64,000 nt of DNA from Lineus longissimus. Lineage: Eukaryota; Nemertea; Pilidiophora; Heteronemertea; Lineidae. Position numbers and translations under genes: made by a program. Positions 1 through 13,200 of this stretch are shown piece by piece. The stretch lies in contig NC_088311.1 in assembly GCF_910592395.1 (NCBI RefSeq), forward strand, positions 8,436,501-8,500,500. Reading direction: 5' to 3'. Under the pieces are notes generated by a model, which made no database searches, had not been told where the DNA came from, and saw only the letters and a list, made by a program, of their open reading frames with translations. Position 1 is the first letter of the stretch. The number at the start of each line of letters is the position of its first letter.

Positions 1-1846
1 GGGAAATCGTTAAATGTATAACAATTATGGAATGTTTATGTAAATCTCAACTTTGTTAGGGAACACGGTTTGCTTGTAAATATTGTGTAAAATGGTAACT
101 GGTATATAGGTATGTGATTTCGTTGTAAAATGGAAAAGATGTTGGCAACATAAGAATGCGATTGCGCTAGACACACGTAGGTAATACTGAAAATGTTTAA
201 GCGCTTGCACTTATAGGCTATATATGTTGCGAAATCATCGAGTATGACGGTTACCAACATGCATGCCGCTTTTGATGCCGTCTGGAAGCCTCAAAAGGCT
301 TTGAACACGTGGATGACACAGTATTATCGTGAAAAGTCTGAAATGTACCCCGGACAAATGATGTACAATCAAAAATTGTATTAGAATGTAGTATATCCTG
401 ATTAGCCATATCAGTTCTATGACTGTGGTATGGTAATTCCTCGATCCTTCGGCTAAAATCGATTTTCACAATCTAGTTGCCACTGCTTTTCGCGTAACGG
501 CGCTGCTGTTTTTGATGCTGGGCCGTTCTAGTGATGTTTATTCGTATGGCGATGAGGAAAGACATGAGAAATAGAGCACTCATGCCAGGCCTCCGGCTAA
601 CACAGTAACATTTTCGTCAAAATAATCGTATTATTGTCTAGTCCATCTTGTATCGCGGGATCACCAACTTCAAGCAGGCGAATGACCTTGAGAAGTAGGT
701 CAGTGCCACAAATTGATAGCCTCAATTATGACTGCGCAGACGATATATGTATGTATACAGGTGATTGATTGCTGAATCAATAAATACCTGCGACGATCAC
801 CTATTAACACGTCATCCGATCTTACTTTCTCAGACTGCGGGGAGACGGAGACTCAAGAAGCCAGGCCATAGTTTCGAGTTATAGTGTGAAAAGTTTGATC
901 ATGGATTATTTTGACTAGTTGCAAGTATGGCTATGGACTTAGTTAATTGGACCTTAGATGTGTAAGAGTAGCCGACGGCTGATAAGTTTGATCTTAACCG
1001 TTTTCCTGGCTATGATAATCTGTTAGAAACTCGGTCTACTATGTCAAAGCCACCTTTTAGCAAGAACGTTGTTCGGAAAGATTACACTCCACGTTCATAA
1101 ACATCTGCGTTCGATATGATGAAATGGGAATCTAAAGGTACAACGAAGTTTCGAGAAGAGAAATTATGTACAGCGTGTACTAAACATTTGAAAACAGGCC
1201 AGGCCACAGTTCTGAACATCCAGCCAGAACTGTGTGATGCTGTAGGTTCTCCCTCCGAAACTTTCTGCGTACTCCGGCAGCCTCAATCACTCAACTACGC
1301 CTTCGGGATTGGTCAACTGTGAGAACAGGACAGATGAAGCAGAAGAAAGGGCTTCCGATTGGCCAAAAACGAAAGCGAAAATCGTTCCAAATGCTGCTTT
1401 AGGGAATTCTAGAATGTCTCCTCTATTACGTGAGCTAGATTGCCCTCTCGGATGGCCTTGGGAAAGTGGGTCAATGCCAAGCCAAGATATTGGCACTGAA
1501 TGTAGTTTCCGTTCTTGTATCCCTGCATGCAATCACCAGCCATAATGGATCCAGTGATGATCACCACTGGATCGATACACCAGTCAATAACTATCAATCT
1601 CTTCTGTGCCATCCTCCTGCCGAGGTCGGATGATTTTCACACCTGAGTTCCCCGTTACAGTGAGCATTGTTCAGTTTCTGAGTGTTAATTTGTTCTCGAT
1701 TGATTCTTTGTCAAATTACCCTCTAAAACCGTGACAATAGTTTGTTCTGAATGACTGTATGCTTTAAGTTTTGGTGATACCCACTTTTGAAAATCGCCCA
1801 GTTGTGGTAAAGCGTAGATGATTGGTAGGATTTCTCATATCCTAAG
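1..1846. other. Non-coding stretch with a small hairpin
   Basis: I see no supported gene here. Short open frames occur on both strands with no splice signals or recognisable motifs. A perfect 9-bp inverted repeat (GATCCAGTG and its complement) lies at 1548-1556 and 1565-1573 around an 8-nt loop. Its meaning is unknown. Confidence 0.5.
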
Positions 1847-1997
1847 ATGCTTCATCCTGAGGAAATCAGGAGTCGCTTCTCCGGCCCTGCACACCTTAAC
1901 CCCTGTGATTTGCTCAGGATGACGATGCTTAGGCGTTCAAAAGATGCGAAGAAAACGTTCACCTTCCTCAATGCGGTTACCGACTTCTTTAAGCTAG
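1847..1997 (+). CDS. Candidate internal exon, unknown protein
   Basis: The segment follows a pyrimidine-biased tract ending in CTAAG and stops at CTAG|GTGAGA, a good 5' splice site. One frame is open for 50 codons plus one base, starting MLHPEEIRSRF and ending TDFFKL. It is rich in Arg, Lys, Leu and Phe with a basic LRRSKDAKK patch, a composition more protein-like than the shadow frames around it. I do not recognise the family; a slight resemblance of its LNPCDLLR stretch to transcription factor AP-2 did not hold up. The ATG sits right at the acceptor, so it could also be an initiator codon. The frame stays open beyond the donor to about 2059, so the donor is not proven. Chance remains a real possibility. 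Confidence 0.22.
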
Positions 1998-2958
1998 GTG
2001 AGAAAGTTGAACATGATCATCATACACAATATAAACCCGCAACATATCATTTCATTTAAGCAAAAAAATTATATTATGTCTAGGGTATTAAAGGTTCACT
2101 CCGTTCGTTCAAAGATTTGAAAACTGAAATTGAATTTGAAATTTTCAATTGCAGTACTAATGATGACAGGTTCCAGCGAATCTGTGTGCAGAACTGCATT
2201 GTGGCAATGTTCGTTCTCAAAATAAAAAAAAATTAAGCTTTTGAAAGATTTGTTGGTGCTTTTTGGCCAACACAATTAAGCACCACTGTAGAAGCTTATC
2301 AGTGACATGAAAAATCCTTAGAGTTAAAAACAGTTTATTTCATTTTACCGAAAGAAAGTGTATATGTGTAGGGTGAATATTTGTGTGGGCCGAAAAAAGC
2401 CTCAAATGATATCTGAGAGAGCTCATTTCTATTTATCTGTGGCACAAGAAAAAACAAAACAAAATAGGAATAGCCTACAGGCCTTTGATTATGCAGACTG
2501 TTGACAGCGGTATCAGTATACAAAACTCGCAATCATTTGTGTACCCCAGGCGGGTTCTTCGTTGAAACCTTCACACCAGTCTCTTTTACACCGGTACCAG
2601 TGTCGATAGGGCTCGAACATGTGTTGGGTTTGAATATTTCTTAGGTGCCGCAATCAAATATGGATAAAGATGACTCCTGGCATAGATGCACCAATAAAAA
2701 AATAATCTATCCGTGATGTGCCAAAGTGCGTCATGCTCCCTTGGTTGTCTCACCGAACCAACATCGCCTCCGCGATATGAAACTCTCTAAACAGTTCCTT
2801 TTTCTGTTTGATGACCAAAAAATGACAAGCAGACGTGACAACTTGATCCTCCGTGTGAACGACGCCAATACCCAGACACTTCATCAAACCTTCATCAAAC
2901 AAGTTGGCTTAATAAACGATAGTTCCAACATGATTGCGTGTTTCTCCGGTGTTTTCAG

Positions 2959-3111
2959 TTGTCAGCATACCAATCTCGACCCTTGAGGGAGTCTTATGCG
3001 CCTGTGTACACCGATGTGCACAAGTTCCTCATCCCGGGGCGAGGATTGACCGTTTGCTCGAAGCGTTACTTGGGTATTTCAGCGCGTGACATGAATGCCA
3101 TATACAAATGA
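2959..3111 (+). CDS. Candidate terminal exon, unknown protein
   Basis: A tract ending GGTGTTTTCAG is followed by 50 open codons and TGA. The peptide begins LSAYQSRPLRES, passes through KFLIPGRGLT and ends DMNAIYK. Codon use looks natural, and one competing frame closes early. It lies on the same strand as the candidate exon at 1847-1997 but I cannot show that they join: no donor was seen that would bring them into the same frame. No AATAAA follows closely; instead a 26-base C run begins 68 bases downstream. The family is not recognised. It could be a gene end, a decayed mobile-element fragment or chance. Confidence 0.2.
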   Translation: MSAYQSRPLRESYAPVYTDVHKFLIPGRGLTVCSKRYLGISARDMNAIYK

Positions 3112-3178
3112 CATCGGGACAAGATTCCTTCTCTTTATATCCAGAACGTAAAGGGTAATTGCCATTATAAATTTCTGA

Positions 3179-3204
3179 CCCCCCCCCCCCCCCCCCCCCC
3201 CCCC
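3179..3204. repeat. Poly-C homopolymer, 26 bases
   Basis: An uninterrupted run of 26 C. Such tracts can form i-motif or, on the other strand, G-quadruplex structures and are prone to slippage, so the exact length may differ between individuals or reflect sequencing error. Confidence 0.97.
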
Positions 3205-4112
3205 AGTGAATTTAGGTTATAACCTTGCACAATTTACCCCGTCATTGATGTCATTCGCAACATGCGCTGAGCCTTTTTCTAGCAAACATTGCGTGCGTTG
3301 GTGCAGAAAAAAATGGCGCAAAATCGGATCGTATTTTTCAAAAGGGATACATCCGGCAATGGATAATCTGATCAAACCTGACTGTGAATGTCGATACTCT
3401 CTTTTTTGAGTGAAACCATGTAATACCTGCTACAACGTGTCGTCCTTCGGCTGCACTTGTGTTGGTTTTTACTTCCCATGCATTTGCCTCCCAATCTTTG
3501 CCGTTTCTTTGAACTTCAACAGATCTCTCTTTGCCCTTCAAATGGTGTGTTTGTACCGCTTTTTATCTGTTCAAAAGGTTGTTCATTACGTTTCCCAGTG
3601 AGCGCTTAATTATTTACGTGTTCAGGAGGTAGATGTAAGCTACCGGTAGGCTGTACTATAATTATGTATGCATGTACAACCCATTTCTCTGGATGCGAAA
3701 TTTATTTTTTACTGCTGTAGCTAGGTTTTTTTTCGGAAACATCGTCGATGACCTTTAATTTCGCTTCAGTACTATTACCATAGCCTCTTTTTGAATATCA
3801 ATGGCAAGTTTACATGGTACGTGTATAACGATAAACACTATGGCTCTTTCTGTTAAGGAGAAGACCCCAAAGAAAACCTTACACGAAGCTTGTGTGACCA
3901 AGATATACGTTAGCTGAACGTTGAAGTTGGTACGCGCCCGACATGAATGTTTGTTGTCAGTTTTCATACTTCTGCACTTGCAACACGAAAAAAACAACCC
4001 AAGAATGTCGTATCATTACTGGTAAATTGAATTGACGGAATAGGTTGTTCGAACTGTAGTTTTAGTTCACAATTCTAAGTATTACGTTGAGTGTAACTGT
4101 TTTACGTTTCAG

Positions 4113-4142
4113 TTAAAAAGGAAGTACGTTCTTACCAAACAG
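4113..4142 (+). CDS. Candidate 30-bp microexon
   Basis: A strong acceptor (GTTTTACGTTTCAG) and a good donor (AAACAG|GTGCGT) bracket exactly ten codons, LKRKYVLTKQ, in phase 0. Two of the three frames are open, which is uninformative at this length. A second possible exon at 4238-4290 lies just downstream on the same strand. The function is unknown. Splice signals this close together arise by chance, so this is only a pointer. Confidence 0.12.
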
Positions 4143-4237
4143 GTGCGTCTGGGGCTAATAATTACCCAACATGGCGGGAGGTTTTTCCCATGCGAGGCGC
4201 CAATGTCTCTCCTATGTAATGTTCACAGTGTAAGCAG

Positions 4238-4290
4238 TCTCCTTGGGAAATGAACGGTATTTGACCATGACCTTGCCTGACTTTCTAGAG
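4238..4290 (+). CDS. Candidate short exon before a strong 5' splice site
   Basis: The right edge CTAGAG|GTGAGT is one of the best 5' splice sites in the window. Only one of the three frames is open across the segment, reading LGNERYLTMTLPDFLE. The left edge (TAAGCAG) has a poor pyrimidine tract, so the true exon start is uncertain. No family is recognised. Confidence 0.15.
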
Positions 4291-7200
4291 GTGAGTTTGA
4301 GACTGACAGACGCAAGTGGACTGGTTGATGGACCGATTAGGTCAGCACTATCAATACCATCGATATCTTCCAGTGAAAACTTTCCATTTGCCGTTGAAAG
4401 TCACATCAGTCAGAGAAAAAAAGAAATAACTTAGACAGTGATATAAAATGATAATTTCAAATACCAAACTGCCACCGAGACAATAAGACAAGACATTGCG
4501 CTGACTCACACCTATCAATACCAAATAGTAATCTTCAGTTTTTTCGTGCAGCCTTTTCACAAGAAATTGGAATCCACAGGTAACATCCTTTTCAGTAGTC
4601 TTAAGGTGTCTTTCTGAATTCGCGCATTTTTCTTTTGCCTCAGGCCTATGTCGCAACAAGCATTTGCTGGAGTTGCCACTGAGTCATCGTCAAATCCTTC
4701 CAATACTTTCTGTCAACAATACATACGAATATTGCGTTATCGTTTTTATCTAAACCGAATCCATAGAGATGCCATGTACATGTACAAACGGGATAAAAAT
4801 ACTGTGGATGTCCTTGAAGACTTCATCTTAGTTATATGAAACCTTGTTGAACTCTCAATGCCTTATGTATACGCTTTGACATAAAAAGTAAATGTCACTG
4901 TTGAAAAGATATATATTTGGCAAGCGTGGATTTTACGGCGATGTGACAGTGAACAGGTGACTTTTTATGAGAAAGCAACATCATTTTTGTATTCATCATG
5001 TATGTATTTGTATCGTTCAGGGATCCTCGCCTGACTGATAACAGTCGTCACAGATTTCCTGTTATGGTCATAACCACCGGACAAATCCAGATTGGGGTAT
5101 AATCCCGTTCGGAAACATAGCGTGTACGAGTGTTACGCTGCACGGTTGACAAAGGTATGAAAAAAGGTGCATTTTCATTCAAAGTAAAATTAATTTTCCT
5201 TCATTTTGGCAGTAAATGCAACTATGGCGATATAAACGCGTTAAAGTGACAAGTAGGCAATGCATGGCGCGTTTTTTCCTTCAAAAAATAATTTCCCCTT
5301 AAAATTTCTGAGTGTGGGGGATACCACCGGGGTAAACATATGATAAAGTATATTAAAACTCTCCTGATAACACAACGGTTAGGTCGAAAGACGTATGATC
5401 TGATACGGCCCCGCTGGCTGTCTTATTATCACACCTGAATTGTGGTTTTGTTCTGCGGGGCTCTCGTGTTTATCTTTTATGAGGTGCCATTTATACCCAG
5501 ACTCCACTCAAGCAGATCGGCAGCTGATATCGAGTTTACCTGAAAAGCTTTTTTACTCCTTGGTGATTCAATGTGGTCTGATGATATGAGAGAAAGTAAC
5601 CCGGGAAAGTAACTATCTTCTATGTTATAAATTTAAGGTAGTTTGTTATCGCTTCTTTAAGACCTTTATTTAATTTTACGAAGATTTATGTATATCTTAG
5701 CAAATAGATACTTATAACGCTAAATCCAACTGGTTTCAGTCGCTCAAAGCGCTTCACAAAGGCCCATAGGCAAGAAATCTTTGGCGAGGTGATCTACTTG
5801 TAATTTCCATGAAGTGAAGCGTGGTTCAAGGTCCACCCTACTAAGTTTTGGAAGTTGTAGGCCAAAATAAGCATTTCAACATCCACGTATCTCGATCAAA
5901 GTGTATTTACGTGACAAAACGTACAAATATCATAATAGGCCTTCTGAATGGGACATTCCGTTACTGATGACGGTTCGATTTACAGTGTGAAATTTTATTT
6001 TTTAAAACAACTGGTGAGGAATACCGCAACCCAAAGCACCACTGCCGCTACGCGATACACCAACCGGAAGTTAGAATGAGAGAGACGTCTGGTGGCGAGA
6101 ATGGATGAACAGGCATGTGCTGCCCCTACAAATACTGCAGCAGCTTCTTAGAAGGAAGTTTTTCTTCATATTATGAATACGTAGGCCTATTACATCGTTC
6201 CTATCAGTCATTGGCTCAATTCCGGGCGTTCTGCCAGCGGCATGCTTGTGTAAAGGCTGGTCGTACCGGTTGTAAACACAGGCAGCTATCGTACATTTCG
6301 CCAATTAGCTCAAAACCATTTATTTCAATGTAATGCATACCTGAATGGTCTTCACCTGTCGTCTGCCTTCCAGTTTATCATCAAAATCCCGTCCCAAGTT
6401 GTTATCGTGTCAGTTTTGAGACAGCCTCAAACCTTCAGTGGAAACTTCAGCCGTTTATAACCCGATCAACTTTTGGTAAAGCATTCTGCGAATTTTCTTA
6501 TTCGTACCACACCTCAGTGTAGTTTTTGTCAAATTCTTGTTGCCGTTGTGACGCTTCTGGTTGTTTTTGTTTTGGAAAGTTTCACATCAGGTTGACACGA
6601 AATTGGACAACGCATGACCGAGAACGAGCGATTTGTAGTGCAGCCCTATCAAAATTATCAAAGGCATTGTTCGGATTTTTGCGTACAGTGCAAACCACTC
6701 AAGAAATGGGCCGGGGCTGGAGCTTATACTGTTAAGGTTACTTTGTAACAGTTTGGGAACGAGATTTCACATGATCTTCCTGAAGATAAGATGATGAGGG
6801 GATGTTAGTAAGACTGGAGATCGACTCACCTGAACGCTATACCTGAAGTTTTCTGTAAATAACGCAAGGTAAAACTCGGGCAGAATTTCACTGTTTTTTC
6901 TCTCTGTGATATGATTTGCTTCTGGGTAGTGTTGTGGTGCGAGCGGTAGTTGTTGGTGGAATTTTACACTCTGGGAATTTTAAAGACGATGAAGAAGGTT
7001 CTATATAACATAAAGGGGAGACTACATCAACTATATAATATCTGGTTTCTCCTCATCGGCTCGGGTAAATCCTGCCTGTAGGCGGTAGAAAGAAATATGA
7101 AACTTACGAAGCGGAACATTGGAAAGCGATGAATACAATAATGCTATCGGTTTTATGGTAGAAATAACCATAAACCGCATTCCGCATTCTTGGTAGCGCT

Positions 7201-8994
7201 ACAGTACTCGAAAGTTAAAAAGGCCGGCTTTGATTTTGCTGAAGATGGATTTTTTTCTAAAGCTGTCTTTAAAAAAAGAATTAAAACATTATTACCATCC
7301 TCCCATATAAGATTCTGGCTGGCTTGTCAATTTCACCACGCAAGGCCAATTTTAACCCGATCTACGGTAGTTTGATAACGATTTGGATAACCTTAATGCT
7401 ACAAGTGCATCATTTGTATCTTTACTATCGTGATTGACCAAGGAAGAAGTGGCGTATCAGCTGATTTGTAGGCAGGTATAAAAAAATCCTATACCGTTTT
7501 TATGGTCAACAAACTGAACTGCATTTTGGACTTGTAAACTTCGAGTGAGTCTAATTCGACGAAAAACATGAAACTAGAAACATTCCGTGAGGTTGGAAGT
7601 CTGACTAGATGAGTTCGAGTATACCAGGTGCAGTGTAGGTTAAAGATTTTTTATATGAACTCATCAAATGAAGAAAACACTGGTTATTTTGTCTAAGTTG
7701 GCACCTTCAGAGAGTATGATCTATTCAATTAGGAACACGATAGTATTTGGTGCGTCAGTATTTCTATCGACCAAATCTTAACATTTATAGAGATGTCCCT
7801 TACGGGTAGCATAGCTCGACGCAGCACAGCGTCCCGCCGGGTGTTTGGGCAGCAGTCTGTCCGACATCAACAAGAACGATCTCAGATCTGCCCCAACAGA
7901 TCTGCAGAGCAAAACTATAGTTCTATACCCTCGGAGCGTTTCCCGCACTGCTTATCATCTTACGGACAATGCCAGTTGCTGGAATCTGTTCACTCCACGT
8001 GTTAGAAAGTTACGGTGGAATTTCTAGTAAAAACGCATTTATCCTAGGCCAAATGAATATGGAAATACGCTTTCTTTTTAGCCCGGACCTTCTTCAACGG
8101 CGTTTTTTATCTATGAAGAGATATGTGTGGGTCAGTTATTCGTATTTACCGTTTGTTCGGCCTTCTATTCTGAAGAATGAAGAGCGAAACATTTATCCGC
8201 TTATGGAATTGACACCGAACTGGAGGTATTGGTGATCTCAGCAAATACCACGAGGGTGGAGTAAAGATGTTGGCCAAAACCGAGGCGGAAGCCGAGGTTT
8301 GAGTGAAATGACAGCCACACTATAGAGTGATATTTGGTGAGACAACCACAACCTAAGTTTAAAGTATGTGTTCCCTTGATTAGCATTGTTGCTTGGTATG
8401 TAATTCAAAGAATGAAATGATTTGCCTTACTAACCACGCGATATCATCACAATTATGAGTTACACGTAGTTCGGCCAGCAAGTACCGCCGATGGCCCCAG
8501 CTCAGAGTTCAAGCGCATCTTCCGCGCACTGGTGCCCAGTCGGACGGCAACTTGTAATATATATGTTTTTATCACCATGTTTGCTCAGAAAGAAGACGAA
8601 AATGTACCACATACGCTCTTCGCGTGTTTTATGATGATACAAAAGATTTTCCGTTCCTATTGAGTATAAGCTTATGAGCGCATTTCGAGATTTTTACAAC
8701 TGCCGTAGATTTATCTTTCAATGATACATAATTGCCTCTGCGTTTGAAAAGAAGTTAATTGACTGGATTCCATAAAAAATACGGCGACAGTGACCAAAGC
8801 TCAAACTCGATGCAGCTGTATGGCATTCCCCTATCTAACCGCCTATACGTCCACTGACCTTTCCAACGCAATCACGGAGTCCAATGGCATCTTGTGGGAC
8901 GACCAATACATTCTACATTCGATCCGTCTGAGCGTTCAAGGAATCCAATGATTCCATATCACTGATGGAATCTAGCAAGTTATCCCGTGGGAAA
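4291..8994. other. Non-coding stretch, nothing recognised
   Basis: No supported gene or repeat was found. A CAG|GTGAGT donor on the minus strand at about 6830 follows a decent minus-strand acceptor only 23 bases upstream. That is too short to claim as an exon. Near 8949-8974 a small hairpin (GATTCCAT and its complement) occurs. Confidence 0.5.
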
Positions 8995-9054
8995 TCATGT
9001 GATGAGGTCACGTGATCGGCACGTGATGTCATAACGCCATCGGCTCGGCGTTAT
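8995..9054. promoter_or_regulatory. Cluster of bHLH E-boxes, CRE-like site and hairpin
   Basis: Within 32 bases there are three motifs of the type bound by MiT/TFE and USF family bHLH-zip factors: TCATGTGA (8995-9002), TCACGTGA (9008-9015) and GCACGTGA (9019-9026). The two CACGTG cores are 11 bp apart, about one helical turn. A CRE-like TGATGTCA overlaps the last (9024-9031) and runs directly into a perfect 8-bp hairpin (ATAACGCC / GGCGTTAT, 9031-9054, 8-nt loop). Such spacing suggests a cis-regulatory module, but no adjacent transcript was found. Confidence 0.4.
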
Positions 9055-9884
9055 CTCTTTTGGACGACGTCTCGCAAACACTCTGTCTTTTTGATCGGCC
9101 GCCGAGGAGCTGGTTCACCAAAGCGATGATAACAAGAGATAGCGAGACACCATTTCGGCAGACAATCCCCATTTCACTCAAACATGTCAAGCCAACAAGT
9201 GTCTTCGTCAGATATTTGATACAGTTTTAGTCAACTTAGCCAAGGGATTTCAGTTTTCTTCAAAGGTTTAAATTACATGCGTCACATGATAGGAAATGTA
9301 AATTCGGCAAAATTGAATTCTTTTGATGAGTCTCCTCTGGGAGCAGTCTTGACAGAGCTAACTCAGCTTTAACTCAGATTTAACCAAGCTCATAATCACG
9401 CTTCTCCTTTATCCTACGCTATATTTCCATGCAGTAAATAGACTGCATCTACGATAACATCCAGTAAAAGTGACGGGTCGGGATATTAAATGTGCTATAT
9501 CCCGTTTTAATCAATTACCCTCATTAATCATGCTGGGCTAAGACGATACTACATTACATATGCATACTAATAAATTCGGTCGGGCCGTTGAATGTATAGC
9601 CATGTTTGAAGCGTTGAGCACAGGGGATTGGGCAACACTCATTCGTCTTGCCGTCCTGCCACCCGTAAGCATATCACGTTCTAGTCTTGTTAATGAGTGA
9701 AAACAACCTCTTTGAGATAATCAATACGGTCACGTGACTGGATTACAGACGACCTGTCGTCTGGCCAATCTGTCAATTCGAAGATCACCTTGGATGCTCA
9801 GCTTCCATTCGGACTGAGGGAAGGAACAATTTATTCTTTATCACCACATTCAACCAAATGAAAACATCCCTCCAGTTGTGCATT

Positions 9885-9960
9885 CGTTTATTTGCTCTTG
9901 GCGGTTTAATAATGCCTATCGACCCCGAATGAAGCTGTTTCGTGGGGGTCGATGTTATCA
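9885..9960. repeat. Diverged dispersed repeat, copy 1 (family A)
   Basis: About 75 bp resemble 16983-17048 in order: a TTTGCYCTTG block, GGTTT, GCCTAT, CGACC, then CTGTTTCGTGGGG. By eye roughly three quarters of positions agree with a few gaps. In this copy ATCGACCCC and GGGGTCGAT form a 9-bp hairpin stem. I cannot name the family. Confidence 0.6.
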
Positions 9961-10099
9961 CGATTTCCCATGATTACCCTTTGATAAGAAAGCAGAACAA
10001 TAGGAATTCTGAATCAGAGAATGGTCCCAAAGGAGTTGTTGGCAAACTTCATTTGGTCGTTGAAAATGAAACACGACGATCAGATTCATCAAGTCAAAA

Positions 10100-10225
10100 C
10101 AGGGGGTGATATGAATAAAGACTAGCAAATGCTTTTATCTAAAACTTCATGTACATATACACTAGGTCTTTCTGTACAAAGTTGAAGTAAAAGCATTTGC
10201 TAGTCTTTATTCATATCACCCAGGG
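10100..10225. mobile_element. MITE family 1, copy 1, with 5-bp target duplication
   Basis: A 116-bp element (10105-10220) with perfect 32-bp terminal inverted repeats (10105-10136 and 10189-10220) beginning GGTGATATGAATAAAGAC. It is flanked by the direct repeat CAGGG at 10100-10104 and 10221-10225, a likely 5-bp target site duplication. No coding capacity. Copy 2 at 14216-14334 lies in inverted orientation. The whole unit would fold into one long hairpin. This is a non-autonomous DNA transposon of a superfamily I cannot assign; an autonomous partner is not in the window. Confidence 0.9.
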
Positions 10226-13200
10226 AATTTTCTTTTCGTGGATCGAATGGTACTTGTCCTCATCCGACGAGAGTAGTATCTGCAGGATATGTTTTTCTGA
10301 CGCTGAGGTGAACGTAGAGGCATCAGCGTAATCGAATCAGCTCCAGTGCAGCCTCGGTATATAGATCGTCCTTGAAATGTAAAACCAGTATTAACGAGAT
10401 TGGCCTGCTTCACCGACGAGTTCTGATGATATATGCGAACAAGCTTTGCTCATGGTTTGATCCCATAAAGCTTCTTCTGCAAGCTGGTTACTTATATTAT
10501 GGCTTGACTGATTGCAAGCTTGCACAATGTGCGGTAATAACATGATTTACTATACATATTCTATAATATGAATGCATAAGACCTCACCACATTGATACTT
10601 TTTCCCACGACCCTCATGTCAAGGACCAAATGAGCACCTTTCTTGGCACGGTCGATCATTCAGAGCGAGGTGCTACCCATCTATCGCACCGATTTTTAAA
10701 GGCCTTCCAAACGTTTGCCCAAAGCATTTTCACGAGAAAATGGCAGTGCATGAAAAAAATCTTATGATTGGCAACATTTCTCTGTATTTTGCTACATGTA
10801 CAAATGGCTCGTTCTCGGTGTATTGTCCGATTCTGGCGAAGTGTGTATTTTTGAACTGACGCTTTTCTCGTAAATAATCAACAATCGGAGTGTTATTTTC
10901 TCGCGAAATAGAGTATAGTCGTATCCAAGAGCTAGAAGATTGTACCAAGTTGCCAATATGTTAACACCGCATGTGTAGTATCCATTGAGCATGTGTTGTA
11001 TATTTATAACATTGCAACTGACATAAAAAGTGACCAATTTTCAAACTGGCAATAGGCGCTGTAGGTAATGAGATAAATCTCAGGTGATTTGAAGGAGTTC
11101 TAAGATTGATATCCATCCTGACTATAGACCAAGTACAATATTGGTCCAAATAAAAACGTTGCCTGTTTCCATTTTGAATTTTTCTAGCCTACGCCGCTAG
11201 CACTTAATTCGTTGATTACGAGCTTTACTAAGCCACTATATACTCGTAATTTGATACTCCTACTCGTACTGTTGATATCAGCTTGTGGACCCGTATCTTG
11301 GATTTTTATTTGAAGACTGCGAAAAGTTATATTCCGCTTTTTTTAGCGCTTACAAATCCTTAGCTTATCTAAGCACTACATCATCATTGAGTCACAGTAC
11401 TCCACAGTTGCATTTTATATCGATTTAGAAACGAATATATGACTTGTATCAACCGCCAATGTACGTAACAACCAACAGTTTGATGTACGAAAGAGTAGGA
11501 CTGTACAGGTTGGTTCGTTTAAGTCAACGGTAAAGTTCAGTTAACGACTACCAGTATTTGTGTGCGGTATATGTGGTAGTAGGAGACTTCCTCTCAATAA
11601 TCATCACTTATCGCTACTCAAAGATTCAACACCATGACCTTATAGCAAGGTAAATCTGACTGATGATGGTGAGAGAGGCTGTGATTGTAAAAAACCTACC
11701 ATGATTGAATTATAGCTTAGGAATAATCATGGATGTTTCGTGCAACATTGAAGGAAGCTTTAACAAGTTTCTGTGATCTGCGCCGGACCTATAAACAGGA
11801 AATGAGAAGGTTCATTTTCCCCGCCCGAGAAAATGTAAGAAGTCGGCCGAAACGCTGGTCGTGCGAAATCCCCATTAGTGGATTGCAGATAAGCCAGAAT
11901 CGAAGCTTGTACATGTAGGTTCTCACTCACTGTGTGGAAGTTGATTCCATATCCTTGTGTCTACCTTGAACAAAGCTCGGTCATCAAATGTTATCAAACC
12001 TACTTCTTGGTCGCGCACAGAGTGCTTCTTATTGTTTTATTCCACTTTCAGGTCATTCCGTAATGGACTGTCTAGCCCCTCGTCTAGCCACCAATGTGCA
12101 CTTGAAAAAAAGCGAATGCATAACCCTGATGGGAAATCAGAAAAGACCACAGCTGCAAAACCTATCTCCTGCCCGGAAACAGTCTTCGCACCTCATCATC
12201 GCAATCATAAAAAATAGCTGTTGTGAGAAGGTTCGCACCTTTCTTGCTCTGGGAACCACTAGATTGTATTCGATCCACCAGAGAGTGGTGTGGTAATGAG
12301 CGCTTGAATCTGCCCTTTCCTTAAGTGGTATAAGTGGCATAGTTATTGTACAGCTGGGAGAAAAATGTTTAGGTTGACGATGATGTATATTGTGTATTTA
12401 TACATATAACTTTGTGTCTTTGCTCATCTACAAGATGTATCGAAATTCAGACTGTTTACATATTACGTTTTTTTGTATTTTCCTGCAATCATTCTAGAGC
12501 ACTTGGCAATCGACCAAAAAAATAGGGGAAACCTGCTGTTTCCTTGCCTCTTAATATGGTCATGGTGTTAACAGACGCACGTAGAGGGCTGTTTCAATGA
12601 CGGCCTAATGCAACTTCTCACGAAAGTAACTGCGAAACTCGTCCAAAGTCGAGTTTTGTGTCTGACGGGTGGCCAGTCGACTTCGCATCCCGACACACAT
12701 TGCTCTGTATCTGAATTACTCAGTCCCAGCATCTCAGTTGCAAATGACTGCGCGTGACCCGAGACCCAATAGCGATATATCAGAGCTAATCGCCGAGTAT
12801 CAATACGAACCGTCCTTATCAGCAAAGTCTTGATAGGCAGGCGTTCTGGCTTGGACGCGTGATGACTACCAAATGATGACGGCTGCCATATTCCTTGCTT
12901 GAAATCTATGACTATTGGCTGTCCGTAAATTTTGTACATGTAGATAATCTTTCTTGTCCTGTTATATATGTTCTTGTCCAGAAATATTTTATTACTTGAC
13001 CCTTCCACCAAGTGAGGTATGATCTCTCAGAGTACGGTAGTATATTAAATTTATCATTTCAGATTGTTTAGAAGTTTAAAGTACTGGATATACGATGTAC
13101 CAATACAAACTGTATTTCCCTTCAGCTCTCCAACCACCAAGCAACAGTAATCCAACTGTAATCCATTAACAAAACACACGTAAAATTGAAATTTGGATTA

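Noticed and set aside
1847-1997. AP-2 transcription factor exon
   Set aside because: The likeness is limited to a few residues around LNPCDLLR and conserved AP-2 residues are missing.
6826-6866. 23-bp minus-strand microexon with a CAG|GTGAGT donor
   Set aside because: Too short for a call without transcript evidence.
12568-13011. 147-codon minus-strand frame
   Set aside because: No family likeness, and the peptide has random-looking Cys and Arg content.
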